The position numbers and the translations under genes are program-made. A DNA stretch of 26,231 bases from Reticulitermes lucifugus (lineage: Eukaryota; Arthropoda; Insecta; Blattodea; Rhinotermitidae): the NCBI GenBank assembly GCA_026260175.1, contig JAKCWW010008323.1, positions 1-26,231 of the forward strand. The letters are read 5' to 3'. The notes under the pieces are model-generated. The model was not told the origin of the DNA, made no database searches, and saw only the letters and a program-made list of their open reading frames with translations. This document shows, piece by piece, positions 22,435-26,231 of this stretch. Numbering within the stretch: the first letter of the stretch is position 1; the number at the start of each line of letters is the position of its first letter.

Positions 22435-25400
22435 CATCGTTTTGGGTACAGGTCAGCAGTTGTGAACCTGTGTTCCAGTGGGATATTAGCTGCATTATTT
22501 CTTGTACAGGACGATGGTGGTGAGCAGTTGGTCCTGTGGGTTGTTAGCCATATTATTTCTTGTACAGGACATTAATTGTGACGATGTGATCTAATGGGAT
22601 ATTAACCACATTATTTCTTTTACAGGACAGCAATTGTGAGAATGTGATCCAGCGGGATATTAACCGCACATTTCCAGCACATGACTTCTTCAAGGAAGCT
22701 GGTGGTGTGGGTCAAGACTCCCTGTATCGCATTTCAAAGGCTTATGCTGTTCATGATTCAGAAGTGGGGTACTGCCAGGGCCTCAGCTTCTTAGCCGCAA
22801 CTTTACTTTTACATGTAAGTACAATGTTTACTGGAGGCTGGAATAGTATAGCTGGTATAGCGACGCTACAGACTGGACGGTCCAGTGTTCGAACCCCAGT
22901 GGGAGCAAGAGATTTTATCTTGTACATGTTCATCCAGACTGGCCCTGAGGCCCACCCAGCCTCCTGTACGATGGGTACCGGGGCTGTTTCCCAGGGATAA
23001 AGCAGCTGGGACGTGGTGTTTATCACCCACCCCCATCTAGCACTGAGGTTAATCATGAGTAGAGCTGTACTTCTACTCCCCCCCCTCAGTGCCAGTGAGG
23101 GCATGTTACAGGGTGACCTTTACCTTTTACAGTGTTTTCTGAGCAGTTTCACTATTCTGCCAGCTGTTCCTTGTGACACATCAAAGAAAGATACCTCTAT
23201 TCCCCCTCTGCCAGTCATGGCATGTTACAGGGTGACCTTTACTTTTTACAGTGTTGACTGAGCAATATCACTATTCTGCCACCTGTTCCTTGTGACACAT
23301 CCTTGAAAGATGTTTCACACTCCTTTAGAGTTACAAATAAGTTATGGATGTGCTGCAGGTCTGTATAATTTAATAAGATCTAAGTTTCTTAAAGCAATAG
23401 CACATAATTATTTCAAGGCCTGGGAGGCTCGTATGCAGTGGTGTGTAGCTTCGGATGGAAGTTACATTGAAGGAGATAACCTGTAGGTACAGTAATTTTG
23501 TTATGAAAGTACTTTTGAAAGTAGTCTTGCTATTTAATACCCATACTTTGTGTTAATTAGTTGCCTCCTAAGAAAGTAAAGGTAATTGTTCTGAAAATTA
23601 AGTGTAAATTCTGTGTATTTTGTACCTTGTTTTGCAGATGCCAGAAGAGCAAGCATTTTGCATACTGGTGAAATTAATGTATGATTATGGTTTGCGGGAC
23701 CTATACAAAGATGGCTTTGAAAACCTATACATGCGACTTTACCAGTTAAATAGGCTAATGGAGGTATGTATTGAAATAATCCAAGCCTTTTTAAATTTCT
23801 ATGAAGTTTTTGATTTCACATCCCTAACTGGCATGAAGACATTTACTTCTGTAGCTTGTATCTGTGAAAGTATATCATTTGTTGCCATGAAGTTATTTTT
23901 GTCTCATTTGTCTACAGGAGCAATTGCCCCAGTTATGGCAACATTTCTCAGATAAGGGCGTGGAGTCGCACATGTTTGCATCTCAGTGGTTTCTCACATT
24001 ATTCACTGCCCGATTTCCACTGTACTTTGTTTTTCACATCATTGATGTGTTCCTTCTTCAGGGTGTGGATACACTGTTTCAAGTGGCTCTAGCATTACTG
24101 ATGGTAAGGTTATGCTTTCATGCAATGTGGATTTCCAGAAGAATAATTTTTGTTGAATAAAATAGTTGTATTTGACACCTAAAGGTGTGCTTTGAAGGAA
24201 AGTCTAGTAAAATACAATACTTGCTGCTCACATATGAGTCACAGTATTTATATTGATTGTTGTATGTAGTGTACATTTACTCAACATGGTAGCAAGTATC
24301 AGACTGTGTGAAGGCAAGTGTATGAAAGTGGACTCGTATGTCATTGCTTAAATGCAATGACTTCAGAATCCACAGTTGTTCCAAGAAAGTTGGTATAGGT
24401 GTAATGCTGTGTGTTTGTATTTGGAAGGTGCCCATTCAAATCTTTGTTGTGTTACCACCTATCCTGCTGGAAGTTTGTTTTTTACCTCGAAGGAAATAAA
24501 TCAACCTTGACCAGTTCCTACCTGATCATCCTCAGCATCTGGTGCTGTATTACCTGTGCAGTAGAACTTGCACCATTAAATTATCTATGAATCAATTTAT
24601 TCTCACCCCTTAAATGTTTAATGGTAACTAGAAAGCATACTGGATGTCTTTTTGTGTTCATGATGAAGTTTGAAAGTTTTAGTGAGTGAAAAATGTATTT
24701 CCTTGTGGCACTATCATATGGGTTTATGCTGACTAAGAAACTGATGATAAATGTTTACTGGTTTCTATGACAGTGATGTTGAATGAAAGATTTGTATTTC
24801 ATATGAGGAAATTTTACTAGCCTGTGTTTACACTTAGTGTGATTTTAATGCCTGGTGCAATGGGAACTGAACTAATTAAGTTTCAATCTGATAACAGATG
24901 TGCAAGAAGGATCTACTGCAACTGGATTTTGAAAGCATTCTCAAATATTTCCGTGTAACTCTCCCAAAGAGGTGCCGCACTGAAGAGGTGGCTAGGCAGC
25001 TCATGAAGCTGGCCACAGGCCTAAAGGTTAAGAAACTGAAGAAATATGAACAAGAGTTTGCCGCTCTCAAAGGTATGCAGTATATTATTTCAAAGTAAAT
25101 GGAGAAGTGTGATTAGGCTGATTTATGTAATATTAAATATGATATATTGTCTGTAACCAGACACACCTCGGGTTTGGATTTTGTTATGAAATTTCTGGTG
25201 CGGGTGTGAGAGGAGTCAAGCTGGTGAAATTGAGAATGATCATTAATGATTTCAGTAGGTTATGAAAATTTTAGTGTTGATAAGTTGCAGGTTCTTCCAC
25301 TATCCAAGAAGGATAAGCACCTCCCTAGTTGCTGTCCTCCATCCATTCCTATCCTGTGCTACTTGTCTCCAGTTAACAATTCCTATCTGTCTTATGTCAT

Positions 25401-26036
25401 TCTCTACATCATGTTTCCATCCAGCAAGTTGCAGGTTACTGGTTTTCAAGTATAGGTTTCGTAGAAACTTATTTTCTAAAGAAAGAGGTTCTAATGATGT
25501 GTCTGTGATTGAACCTGTAGTAGACGGATTTAAATGCCAATTGTATCTAGTGATGGCCTGACTTCCTGGCTTTGCATGAACATTTAGATTGCTTTTAAGT
25601 AAACACACAGAAATCAGTATATGGCAAGCTAGGCCATTTGCCATTGCATTTTAGAGACCAGCAGATGGTCTGGTAGGATGATAGAGGTTAACTGGCTCAT
25701 GATTTGGAGCAGTGGGAGTTTGTGGTGTTAGCACTGCAGTTGCATTCTTTTCGTAGTTATTTTTTCAGCATTTTATTTTAGTTGCTCTGTTTCTGCCTCT
25801 AAGCTTCATTTCATTGTTCTCCAAGTTTCTTGTTCTGTTCATTAAAAGTGTCTGTAATGCAATGTTCTAGTATTCAAGAAAAGTGCAGGATGTATGATGT
25901 CATTTGAGCCTTATTTCTTACTTATCTAGAGGCTCAAGACAATGCTGACCAGTACACTAATGAGCTCGATAGACTTAAATCAACACTCTTAAGAACTGAG
26001 GAGGAGAAGAAGAGATTAGAGGATGAAGTGACTCAG
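1992..26036 (+). CDS. RABGAP1: Rab GTPase-activating protein 1 (RABGAP1/GAPCenA) orthologue, 13 coding exons, 3'-partial
   Basis: This is the span of the spliced gene; exons are listed separately. The family stimulates GTP hydrolysis by Rab GTPases (human RABGAP1 acts on Rab6 and others, at centrosome, Golgi and endosomes). Joining 1992-2355, 3517-3700, 5822-6005, 13919-14077, 16165-16353, 17832-18104, 19176-19350, 20418-20659, 22626-22814, 23638-23763, 23918-24103, 24898-25072 and 25930-26036 gives 2553 nt, 851 codons, with no stop. Domain order: acidic N-terminus (1-121), PTB/PID (about 128-257), DUF3694 kinesin-like region (about 270-450), Ser/Thr/Asp-rich linker (452-530), TBC domain (about 555-790), coiled coil (from about 800). 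Vertebrate RABGAP1 has roughly 1070 residues, so about 200 C-terminal residues should lie beyond the window. Seen: motifs, borders, phases. Known: family role. Inferred: orthology rather than paralogy with RABGAP1L. Confidence 0.95.
2589..2688. repeat. Short imperfect foldback in intron 1
   Basis: atggcct at 2589-2595 pairs with aggccat at 2682-2688. Inside, gaggtac pairs loosely with gaggtag on the other strand, and ggactgag pairs with cttagtcc. This gives a roughly 100-base imperfect hairpin, probably a MITE or SINE relic. Confidence 0.5.
3358..3493. repeat. 68-bp tandem duplication abutting the exon 2 acceptor
   Basis: 3358-3425 and 3426-3493 are near-identical copies (about three substitutions, e.g. 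ctccttccagtgac versus ctgcttccagtggc). Each copy contains a cttccag acceptor-like word. The second copy ends 23 bp before exon 2. Confidence 0.95.
3517..3700 (+). CDS. RABGAP1: RABGAP1 coding exon 2: start of PTB/PID domain
   Basis: Completes codon 122 and encodes residues to about 183. ECTIFSGVSYLG, AAINAPKSEAEI and NMSILNEQ match the first strand and helix of the RABGAP1 phosphotyrosine-binding domain, which in the family mediates protein-protein contacts. The chosen acceptor is ttattccag ending at 3516; a second in-frame acceptor (ttccag) ends at 3522 and would remove two residues. The donor is an ideal gtaagt at 3701. A 68-bp tandem duplication ends 23 bp upstream. Confidence 0.93.
3701..5821 (+). 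other. Intron 2 (2121 bp)
   Basis: GT..AG intron. It contains a CATA microsatellite (4995-5036) and an A/C-rich, T-poor block (about 5277-5515). No coding sequence was recognised; the open frames are short and featureless. Confidence 0.85.
4995..5036. repeat. (CATA)n microsatellite
   Basis: About ten tandem copies of the tetranucleotide catacata in intron 2. Confidence 0.95.
5822..6005 (+). CDS. RABGAP1: RABGAP1 coding exon 3: middle of PTB/PID domain
   Basis: Finishes codon 183 with one base and encodes to residue 244. The signatures YEICRILFYARG, CFAFTWSH and FQCHVFRCDIPEA line up with YPIYKILFCVRG, CFAFTESH and FRIHVFRCEIQEA of vertebrate RABGAP1, the central beta-strands of the PTB domain. 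The acceptor tttgttttaag ends at 5821; the donor gtaagt starts at 6006. It is followed by the 7.9-kb intron 3. Confidence 0.95.
7310..7390 (+). repeat. Interspersed-repeat fragment shared with 20160-20245
   Basis: The segment with gcatggtgtcacattccaga and, about 55 bases later, gacctaaagtct can be aligned with gcatggcattacaaccca and aacctcaaatct in intron 7. The + frame reads CHIPEGHSLNF..EDLKSY, close to the YNPQDSSLHSHWCDNLKSH frame at the other site. I infer two diverged copies of one retroelement family. Confidence 0.45.
7655..7673. repeat. (AC)n microsatellite
   Basis: Nine tandem AC dinucleotides in intron 3. Confidence 0.9.
8953..9044 (+). repeat. SINE 3' fragment, same family as 22994-23090
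   Basis: Shares an ordered set of words with 22994-23090: ataaagcagctgg-like, cacctccatctag, aatgagtggagct and acctcttctccc. This is a diverged copy of the 3' part of the SINE in intron 9. Confidence 0.7.
10719..10770. repeat. TTG/TTC trinucleotide tract
   Basis: Imperfect (TTG)n(TTC)n followed by a T run in intron 3. It produces a Cys/Ser-rich spurious frame. Confidence 0.85.
12620..13058 (-). pseudogene. Decayed Tc1/mariner-superfamily transposase (DDE region to C-terminus)
   Basis: Minus-strand frames read, in the order expected for a transposase of this superfamily, FAENMITTNIYLNVLEMF (13050 leftwards), AFHQDSAPPHF with the second catalytic Asp in the QDxAPPH motif (12919-12945), YVKNIIY, and then VEVCKATNGAYSKALHRSV before a stop at 12620-12622. 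The frames are broken by shifts and stops, and the usual RSPDLTP block between QDxAPPH and YVKN is missing or scrambled. It is a dead fossil inside intron 3, opposite in strand to the host gene. Family assignment rests on motif order recognised by eye. Confidence 0.75.
13217..13235. repeat. (GT)n microsatellite
   Basis: Nine or more tandem GT dinucleotides in intron 3. Confidence 0.9.
13919..14077 (+). CDS. RABGAP1: RABGAP1 coding exon 4: PTB C-terminal helix and start of DUF3694
   Basis: Encodes residues 245-297, phase 0 at both ends. VSACFAKAFQRV is the amphipathic C-terminal helix of the PTB domain (VSRILYSFATAFRR in vertebrates). VYIFEVSMEIKEEDGR begins the kinesin-like region (FTFSVSLEIKEDDGK). 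Two in-frame acceptors sit 9 nt apart, ending at 13909 (ctcacag) and 13918 (tgggcag); homology favours 13918, while use of 13909 would insert Val-Gly-Gln. The donor gtaagt is at 14078. Confidence 0.92.
14178..14345 (-). pseudogene. Mariner transposase C-terminal fragment
   Basis: The minus strand reads FPRIKVQMK, stop, CWFQSAEKVKETTMATLKEV then LQKCFFQWYSCWKKC. This resembles the mariner C-terminus (FP..K..L, RF..VEEI, ..L.A.....F..CF..W..RW.KC). One in-frame stop is visible. It lies in the orientation and order expected if it belongs to the same element as the helix-turn-helix repeats at 14611-14974, with the catalytic core deleted. Confidence 0.6.
14611..14974 (-). repeat. 91-bp x 4 tandem repeat made from mariner helix-turn-helix region
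   Basis: Four units start at 14611, 14702, 14793 and 14884, each beginning gtcatcttccagtaattgtt or a close variant; the period is exactly 91 bp. On the minus strand the rightmost unit reads KAMGQAAVYEWFRHFKD then QQLLEDDPQMG, the YEWF.RFK.GR..VEDD.R.GRP motif of mariner N-terminal DNA-binding domains. The unit length is not a multiple of three, so the array is not an expanded protein repeat. Confidence 0.85.
14976..15137. repeat. GAT microsatellites flanking a palindrome
   Basis: A (GAT)n array occupies 14976-15004. A 38-bp palindrome follows at 15008-15045. A second array, (GAT)n then (ATC)n then gatcat units, lies at about 15075-15137. The second array is itself self-complementary. Confidence 0.95.
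16165..16353 (+). CDS. RABGAP1: RABGAP1 coding exon 5: DUF3694 region
   Basis: Encodes residues 298-360, phase 0 at both ends. FSAVPKDRSYFKLR, VQQVSENERELEVERCFG and SPGRNVKHSDMQLLEM match FSAVPKDKDRQCFKLR, VQQTTNKELAIERCFG and SPGKDVRNSDMHLLDL of vertebrate RABGAP1. This is the kinesin-like domain of unknown biochemical role found only in RABGAP1/RABGAP1L-type TBC proteins. The acceptor is tatgctgtag ending at 16164; the donor is gtgagt at 16354. Confidence 0.95.
16478..16575 (+). repeat. tRNA-derived SINE-like fragment
   Basis: ggtttcattcctagccagg followed by gcaggattt resembles tcaattcctagccgagg followed by gcaggattt at about 19933. Both look like a degenerate B-box plus the start of a SINE body. 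A run of ten G follows here. Confidence 0.5.
17079..17486. repeat. Long imperfect inverted repeat (foldback, about 408 bp)
   Basis: The left arm (from catttcag at 17079) and the reverse complement of the right arm (to ctgaaatg at 17485) share an ordered series: catttcag..aacat.ct, ctccannttnagggntgaa, gtgaggatg, attacata, aggttgca.ggaatgtgg, cagaac and gaactgtgaa. Arms are roughly 180 bases with substitutions and small indels around a short loop near 17280. It is probably a foldback or MITE-type element, or two copies inserted head to head. Confidence 0.8.
17832..18104 (+). CDS. RABGAP1: RABGAP1 coding exon 6: end of DUF3694 region
   Basis: Encodes residues 361-451, phase 0. CYVISGHWDPADPAFEALN, ETPRDGRIYITVAVDLVI and EPVRFLIETPVKVFPQGERF align with YVITGSWNPKSPHFQVVN, ETPKDKVLFMTTAVDLVI and EPVRFLLETKVRVCSPNERLF. 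The acceptor is a NAGNAG tandem (attcag|cag|GTG): the upstream choice, ending at 17828, adds one Gln. The donor gtgagt is at 18105. Confidence 0.95.
18105..19175 (+). other. Intron 6 (1071 bp)
   Basis: GT..AG intron. It contains a short element bounded by an 11-bp direct repeat (18594-18838). Nothing else recognised. Confidence 0.85.
18594..18838. mobile_element. Non-autonomous foldback element with 11-bp direct repeats
   Basis: attaatatcat occurs at 18594-18604 and again at 18828-18838, as expected for a target-site duplication. Inside, the ends are inverted: aggcataacttgg..ggggggtgcaaaa on the left and, reverse-complemented, tatgggtataacttg..ggggggaggggcaaa on the right. The enclosed element is about 223 bp with no coding capacity. 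The family is unassigned; long duplications of this kind occur in Mutator-like elements (9-11 bp) and in retroelements. Confidence 0.65.
19176..19350 (+). CDS. RABGAP1: RABGAP1 coding exon 7: linker between DUF3694 and TBC domains
   Basis: Encodes residues 452-509 plus one base. IHYEVLSIDTSGELDRNR corresponds to the LYEVVCLESESERERR segment of the vertebrate protein; the rest is Ser/Thr/Asp-rich and poorly conserved (SLIPSPS..SIDTDTLTPKEE), as expected for a disordered, possibly phosphorylated linker. The acceptor gtaacaaacag ends at 19175; the donor gtaagt is at 19351. Exon 8 restores the frame (G|AT, Asp510). Confidence 0.9.
19558..19600. repeat. (TC)n / poly-pyrimidine tract
   Basis: tctctc array followed by a C run in intron 7. 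Confidence 0.9.
19905..20245 (+). repeat. Retroelement/SINE-derived segment
   Basis: It contains the B-box-like tcaattcctagccgaggc also seen near 16490. Further on, the + frame reads WDVTQHRLVVANVLG..VPSSRG then YNPQDSSLHSHWCDNLKSH. I associate this peptide signature with TE fragments in cockroach and termite gene predictions (from memory). The last part matches 7310-7390. Confidence 0.5.
20418..20659 (+). CDS. RABGAP1: RABGAP1 coding exon 8: start of TBC Rab-GAP domain
   Basis: Encodes residues 510-590. DEPLLSGTGEVSK matches the conserved DEPLLSGSGDVSK linker. LVRGGIPEALRGEVWQRLAG (about 554-573) is the first signature of the TBC domain and RILITK closes the exon. The acceptor tcttgttttaag ends at 20417. 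The donor (aaag|gtgtgc at 20660) is weaker than most in this gene; retention would keep the frame open for 28 codons, to a stop at 20744, giving a protein without catalytic fingers. Confidence 0.95.
20826..21145. repeat. 160-bp tandem duplication
   Basis: 20826-20985 and 20986-21145 both begin taattaaaagaacatccaat and end gcactga. They differ by roughly a dozen or more substitutions and no obvious indel. Confidence 0.95.
21607..21810 (-). pseudogene. TE-derived fragment
   Basis: The minus frame reads MLCHWVRVSQHFEGMCCLHL then LKMKVTCSFKTLRTTDP and TQYHVPGRLKSS. This type of frame (CHW..S..FEG..CLHLQ.., ..SFKTL.TT.P..QYHVP..L) recurs in insect gene predictions as transposon-derived sequence; recognition is from memory. 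Confidence 0.45.
21922..22251. mobile_element. pogo/Tigger-like MITE with TIRs and TA target sites
   Basis: The left end is TA|CAGAAAGTCCCCGACTTA (from 21922). The right end, reverse-complemented, is TA|CAGACGGACCCTGACTTA (to 22251). The TIRs agree at 14 of 18 bases and TA dinucleotides flank both sides. Subterminal acgtaa/taagtc words repeat in both orientations. The 326-bp interior has AT-rich and GGT-rich stretches and no transposase. The CAG..CTG ends with TA flanks are typical of the pogo/Tigger branch of Tc1/mariner. Confidence 0.75.
22402..22434. repeat. (TTG)n microsatellite
   Basis: About ten tandem TTG units in intron 8. Confidence 0.95.
22447..22678 (+). repeat. 58-bp x 4 tandem repeat containing the exon 9 splice acceptor
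   Basis: tacagg recurs at 22447, 22505, 22563 and 22621, an exact 58-bp period. Each unit carries tacagg, a variant of caattgtgagaatgtgatcc, gggatattaacc and attatttctt. The last unit is the acceptor and first about 50 coding bases of exon 9. The three upstream units are decayed copies that keep an acceptor-like stttrtacag; reading from the second and third meets an in-frame stop. Confidence 0.93.
22626..22814 (+). CDS. RABGAP1: RABGAP1 coding exon 9: TBC catalytic core (Arg and Gln fingers)
   Basis: Encodes residues 591-653, phase 0. It holds both catalytic motifs of TBC GAPs: IQRDINRTFPAHD contains IxxDxxR with the arginine finger Arg604, and GYCQGLSFLAA contains YxQ with the glutamine finger Gln641. 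Both are intact, so the protein should be an active GAP (inferred). The first about 50 coding bases are the last unit of a 58-bp tandem repeat that also supplies the acceptor (ttcttttacag ending at 22625); three earlier repeat units carry look-alike acceptors. The donor gtaagt is at 22815. Confidence 0.95.
22830..23100 (+). repeat. tRNA-derived SINE
   Basis: It contains tagctggtatagcgacg (A-box-like) and gttcgaaccccag (B-box) at tRNA-like spacing, followed by a GC-rich body ending atctagcactgagg..agtagagctg. The 3' part recurs at 8953-9044. Frames across it on both strands are spurious. Confidence 0.7.
23101..23310. repeat. Tandem duplication of about 119 bp
   Basis: gcatgttacagggtgacctt at 23101 is repeated at 23220. 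The copies share cactattctgccanctgttcc and ttgtgacacatc. The upstream flank (cttctactccccc..cagtgccagtgagg) also has a counterpart before the second copy, so the duplicated unit includes the end of the SINE. Confidence 0.9.
23638..23763 (+). CDS. RABGAP1: RABGAP1 coding exon 10: TBC domain
   Basis: Encodes residues 654-695, phase 0. MPEEQAFCILVKLMYDYGLR and FYQL-type LYQLNRLME match MPEEQAFSVLVKIMFDYGLR and FYQLERLMQ of vertebrate RABGAP1, the helices after the Gln finger. The acceptor cttgttttgcag ends at 23637; the donor gtatgt is at 23764. The following intron is only 154 bp. Confidence 0.95.
23764..23917 (+). other. Intron 10 (154 bp)
   Basis: The shortest intron. It has no stop in the incoming frame but is not a multiple of three, so retention would shift exon 11 out of frame. 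Confidence 0.9.
23918..24103 (+). CDS. RABGAP1: RABGAP1 coding exon 11: TBC domain
   Basis: Encodes residues 696-757, phase 0. HMFASQWFLTLFTARFPLY and FVFHIIDVFLLQGVDTLF are the strongly conserved late TBC motif (HMYASQWFLTLFTAKFPLY, MVFHIIDLLLCEGISVIF). The acceptor ttgtctacag ends at 23917; the donor gtaagg is at 24104. An acceptor-like cttcttcag inside the exon (ending at 24060) is not needed for the reading frame. Confidence 0.95.
24104..24897 (+). other. Intron 11 (794 bp)
   Basis: GT..AG intron. A B-box-like cattcaaatc near 24434 might mark an old SINE; nothing else recognised. Confidence 0.85.
24898..25072 (+). CDS. RABGAP1: RABGAP1 coding exon 12: end of TBC domain and first coiled-coil residues
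   Basis: Encodes residues 758-815 plus one base. KKDLLQLDFESILKYFRVTL and LPKRCRTEEVARQLMKLA match KDDLLLTDFEGALKFFRVQL and LPKRYRSEENAKKLMELA; KKLKKYEQEFAALK begins the charged coiled coil. The acceptor aatctgataacag ends at 24897 with a poor pyrimidine tract; the donor gtatgc is at 25073. In vertebrates about 50 more residues (ENRRLQE.., ENDDLAHELV..) would come before the sequence of the next exon found here. Confidence 0.93.
25073..25929 (+). other. Intron 12 (857 bp)
   Basis: GT..AG intron. It contains a LINE reverse-transcriptase tail on the minus strand (25300-25428). I searched it for the conserved ENRRLQE/ENDDLAHELV exon of RABGAP1 and did not find it. Confidence 0.8.
25300..25428 (-). 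pseudogene. LINE ORF2 C-terminal tail fragment
   Basis: The minus frame reads AGWKHDVENDIRQIGIVNW then RQVAQDRNGWRTATREV. It resembles the RP..RW.DDVE.DLR.LG..NWR..A.DR..WR...REAK tail found at the end of many insect LINE reverse-transcriptase ORFs. The fragment is short, opposite in strand to the host gene, and non-functional. Confidence 0.7.
25930..26036 (+). CDS. RABGAP1: RABGAP1 coding exon 13: coiled coil
   Basis: Completes codon 816 (G|AG, Glu) and encodes to residue 851, phase 0 at the end. DNADQYTNELDRLKSTLL and TEEEKKRLEDEVTQ resemble KADALNKELLMTKQKL and AEEEKRRLEEESAQ of vertebrate RABGAP1, and the heptad-like Leu spacing fits a coiled coil. The acceptor ttcttacttatctag ends at 25929; the donor is cag|gttaga at 26037. 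Further exons must lie to the right of the window. Confidence 0.88.
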
Positions 26037-26231
26037 GTTAGATACTTGTTTTTATTAAGTCATATAATGCATGCACTTATTTTTGGGATATATTTACTAA
26101 TGTGAGTTATTATGTCTACATATTGACCCACCGACGAATGTTACGACGTCTGGAAAGACGTGCTTTCAGAGGTTTTATTACCGTGGATCGTTTTGTTTGG
26201 GGGTGGATCACCCCACATATATTGTCAATAC
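26037..26231 (+). other. Start of intron 13, cut by window edge
   Basis: Begins gttaga. The last about 110 bases are CpG-rich (seven CpG after 26128) and contain ggggtggatcacccc, a near-palindrome; probably part of a younger mobile element. Confidence 0.6.

Larger units (their letters stand above)
20660..22625 (+). other. Intron 8 (1966 bp)
   Basis: GT..AG intron with a weak donor. It contains a 160-bp tandem duplication (20826-21145), a TE-derived antisense frame (21607-21810), a pogo/Tigger-like MITE (21922-22251), a (TTG)n array (22402-22434) and the 58-bp repeats that run into exon 9. Confidence 0.85.
22815..23637 (+). other. Intron 9 (823 bp)
   Basis: GT..AG intron, about half of it SINE sequence (22830-23100) followed by a tandem duplication of about 119 bp (23101-23310). 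Confidence 0.85.

Noticed and set aside
22447..22626. CRISPR-like array because of regular 58-bp spacing
   Set aside because: No repeat/spacer structure: whole units are duplicated, and the DNA is animal.
22751..23104. 117-aa minus-strand frame and overlapping + frame
   Set aside because: They cross exon 9 and a SINE; no conserved protein is encoded on the minus strand.
24045..24060. Acceptor-like cttcttcag inside exon 11, suggesting two exons
   Set aside because: Reading frame and homology run continuously through it, with no donor before it.
25225..25250. gaaattgagaatgatcat in intron 12 as a remnant of the missing ENDDL coiled-coil exon
   Set aside because: Only five residues are similar, with stops immediately after and no splice sites in phase.

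Overview
The window is animal nuclear DNA, most likely from an insect. It carries most of one conserved protein-coding gene on the + strand. That gene is an orthologue of RABGAP1 (GAPCenA/TBC1D11; Drosophila CG7112 family), a Rab GTPase-activating protein. Thirteen coding exons can be placed between 1992 and 26036. Every one has GT..AG borders and matching phases, and together they give 851 codons with no internal stop. The gene runs off the right edge, so the rest of the C-terminal coiled coil is outside the window. No second host gene was found on either strand.

Layout. 1-1985 is CpG-rich upstream sequence starting in an (AC)n run, with tRNA-like SINE remnants. 1992-2355 is exon 1 (N-terminal acidic region). 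Exons 2-4 (3517-14077) encode the PTB/PID domain. Exons 4-6 (13919-18104) encode the kinesin-like DUF3694 region. Exon 7 is a linker. Exons 8-12 (20418-25072) encode the TBC Rab-GAP domain, with both catalytic fingers intact (Arg604 of IxxDxxR and Gln641 of YxQ). Exons 12-13 start the coiled coil. Intron lengths run from 154 bp (intron 10) to 7.9 kb (intron 3).

The introns are a graveyard of mobile DNA. They hold two decayed mariner-superfamily copies, a pogo/Tigger-like MITE with TIRs and TA flanks, other foldback elements, tRNA-derived SINE pieces, a LINE reverse-transcriptase tail, and several local tandem duplications. Some antisense reading frames match TE-derived peptide fragments that I associate with cockroach and termite gene models. 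That hints at Blattodea or a related polyneopteran, but it is an inference from memory.

Most notable: (1) a four-unit 58-bp tandem repeat whose last unit is the real acceptor and first coding bases of exon 9, leaving three decoy acceptors upstream; (2) absence of a conserved coiled-coil segment between exons 12 and 13, at a phase-1/phase-1 junction where an exon can be lost without frameshift; (3) a 91-bp x 4 minisatellite made from the helix-turn-helix region of a mariner transposase, next to a 38-bp near-perfect palindrome between GAT arrays; (4) a sharp CpG drop where the gene begins, as expected for gene-body methylation. I found no previously undescribed multi-gene system. All similarity statements rest on recognising motifs by eye, without database searches.
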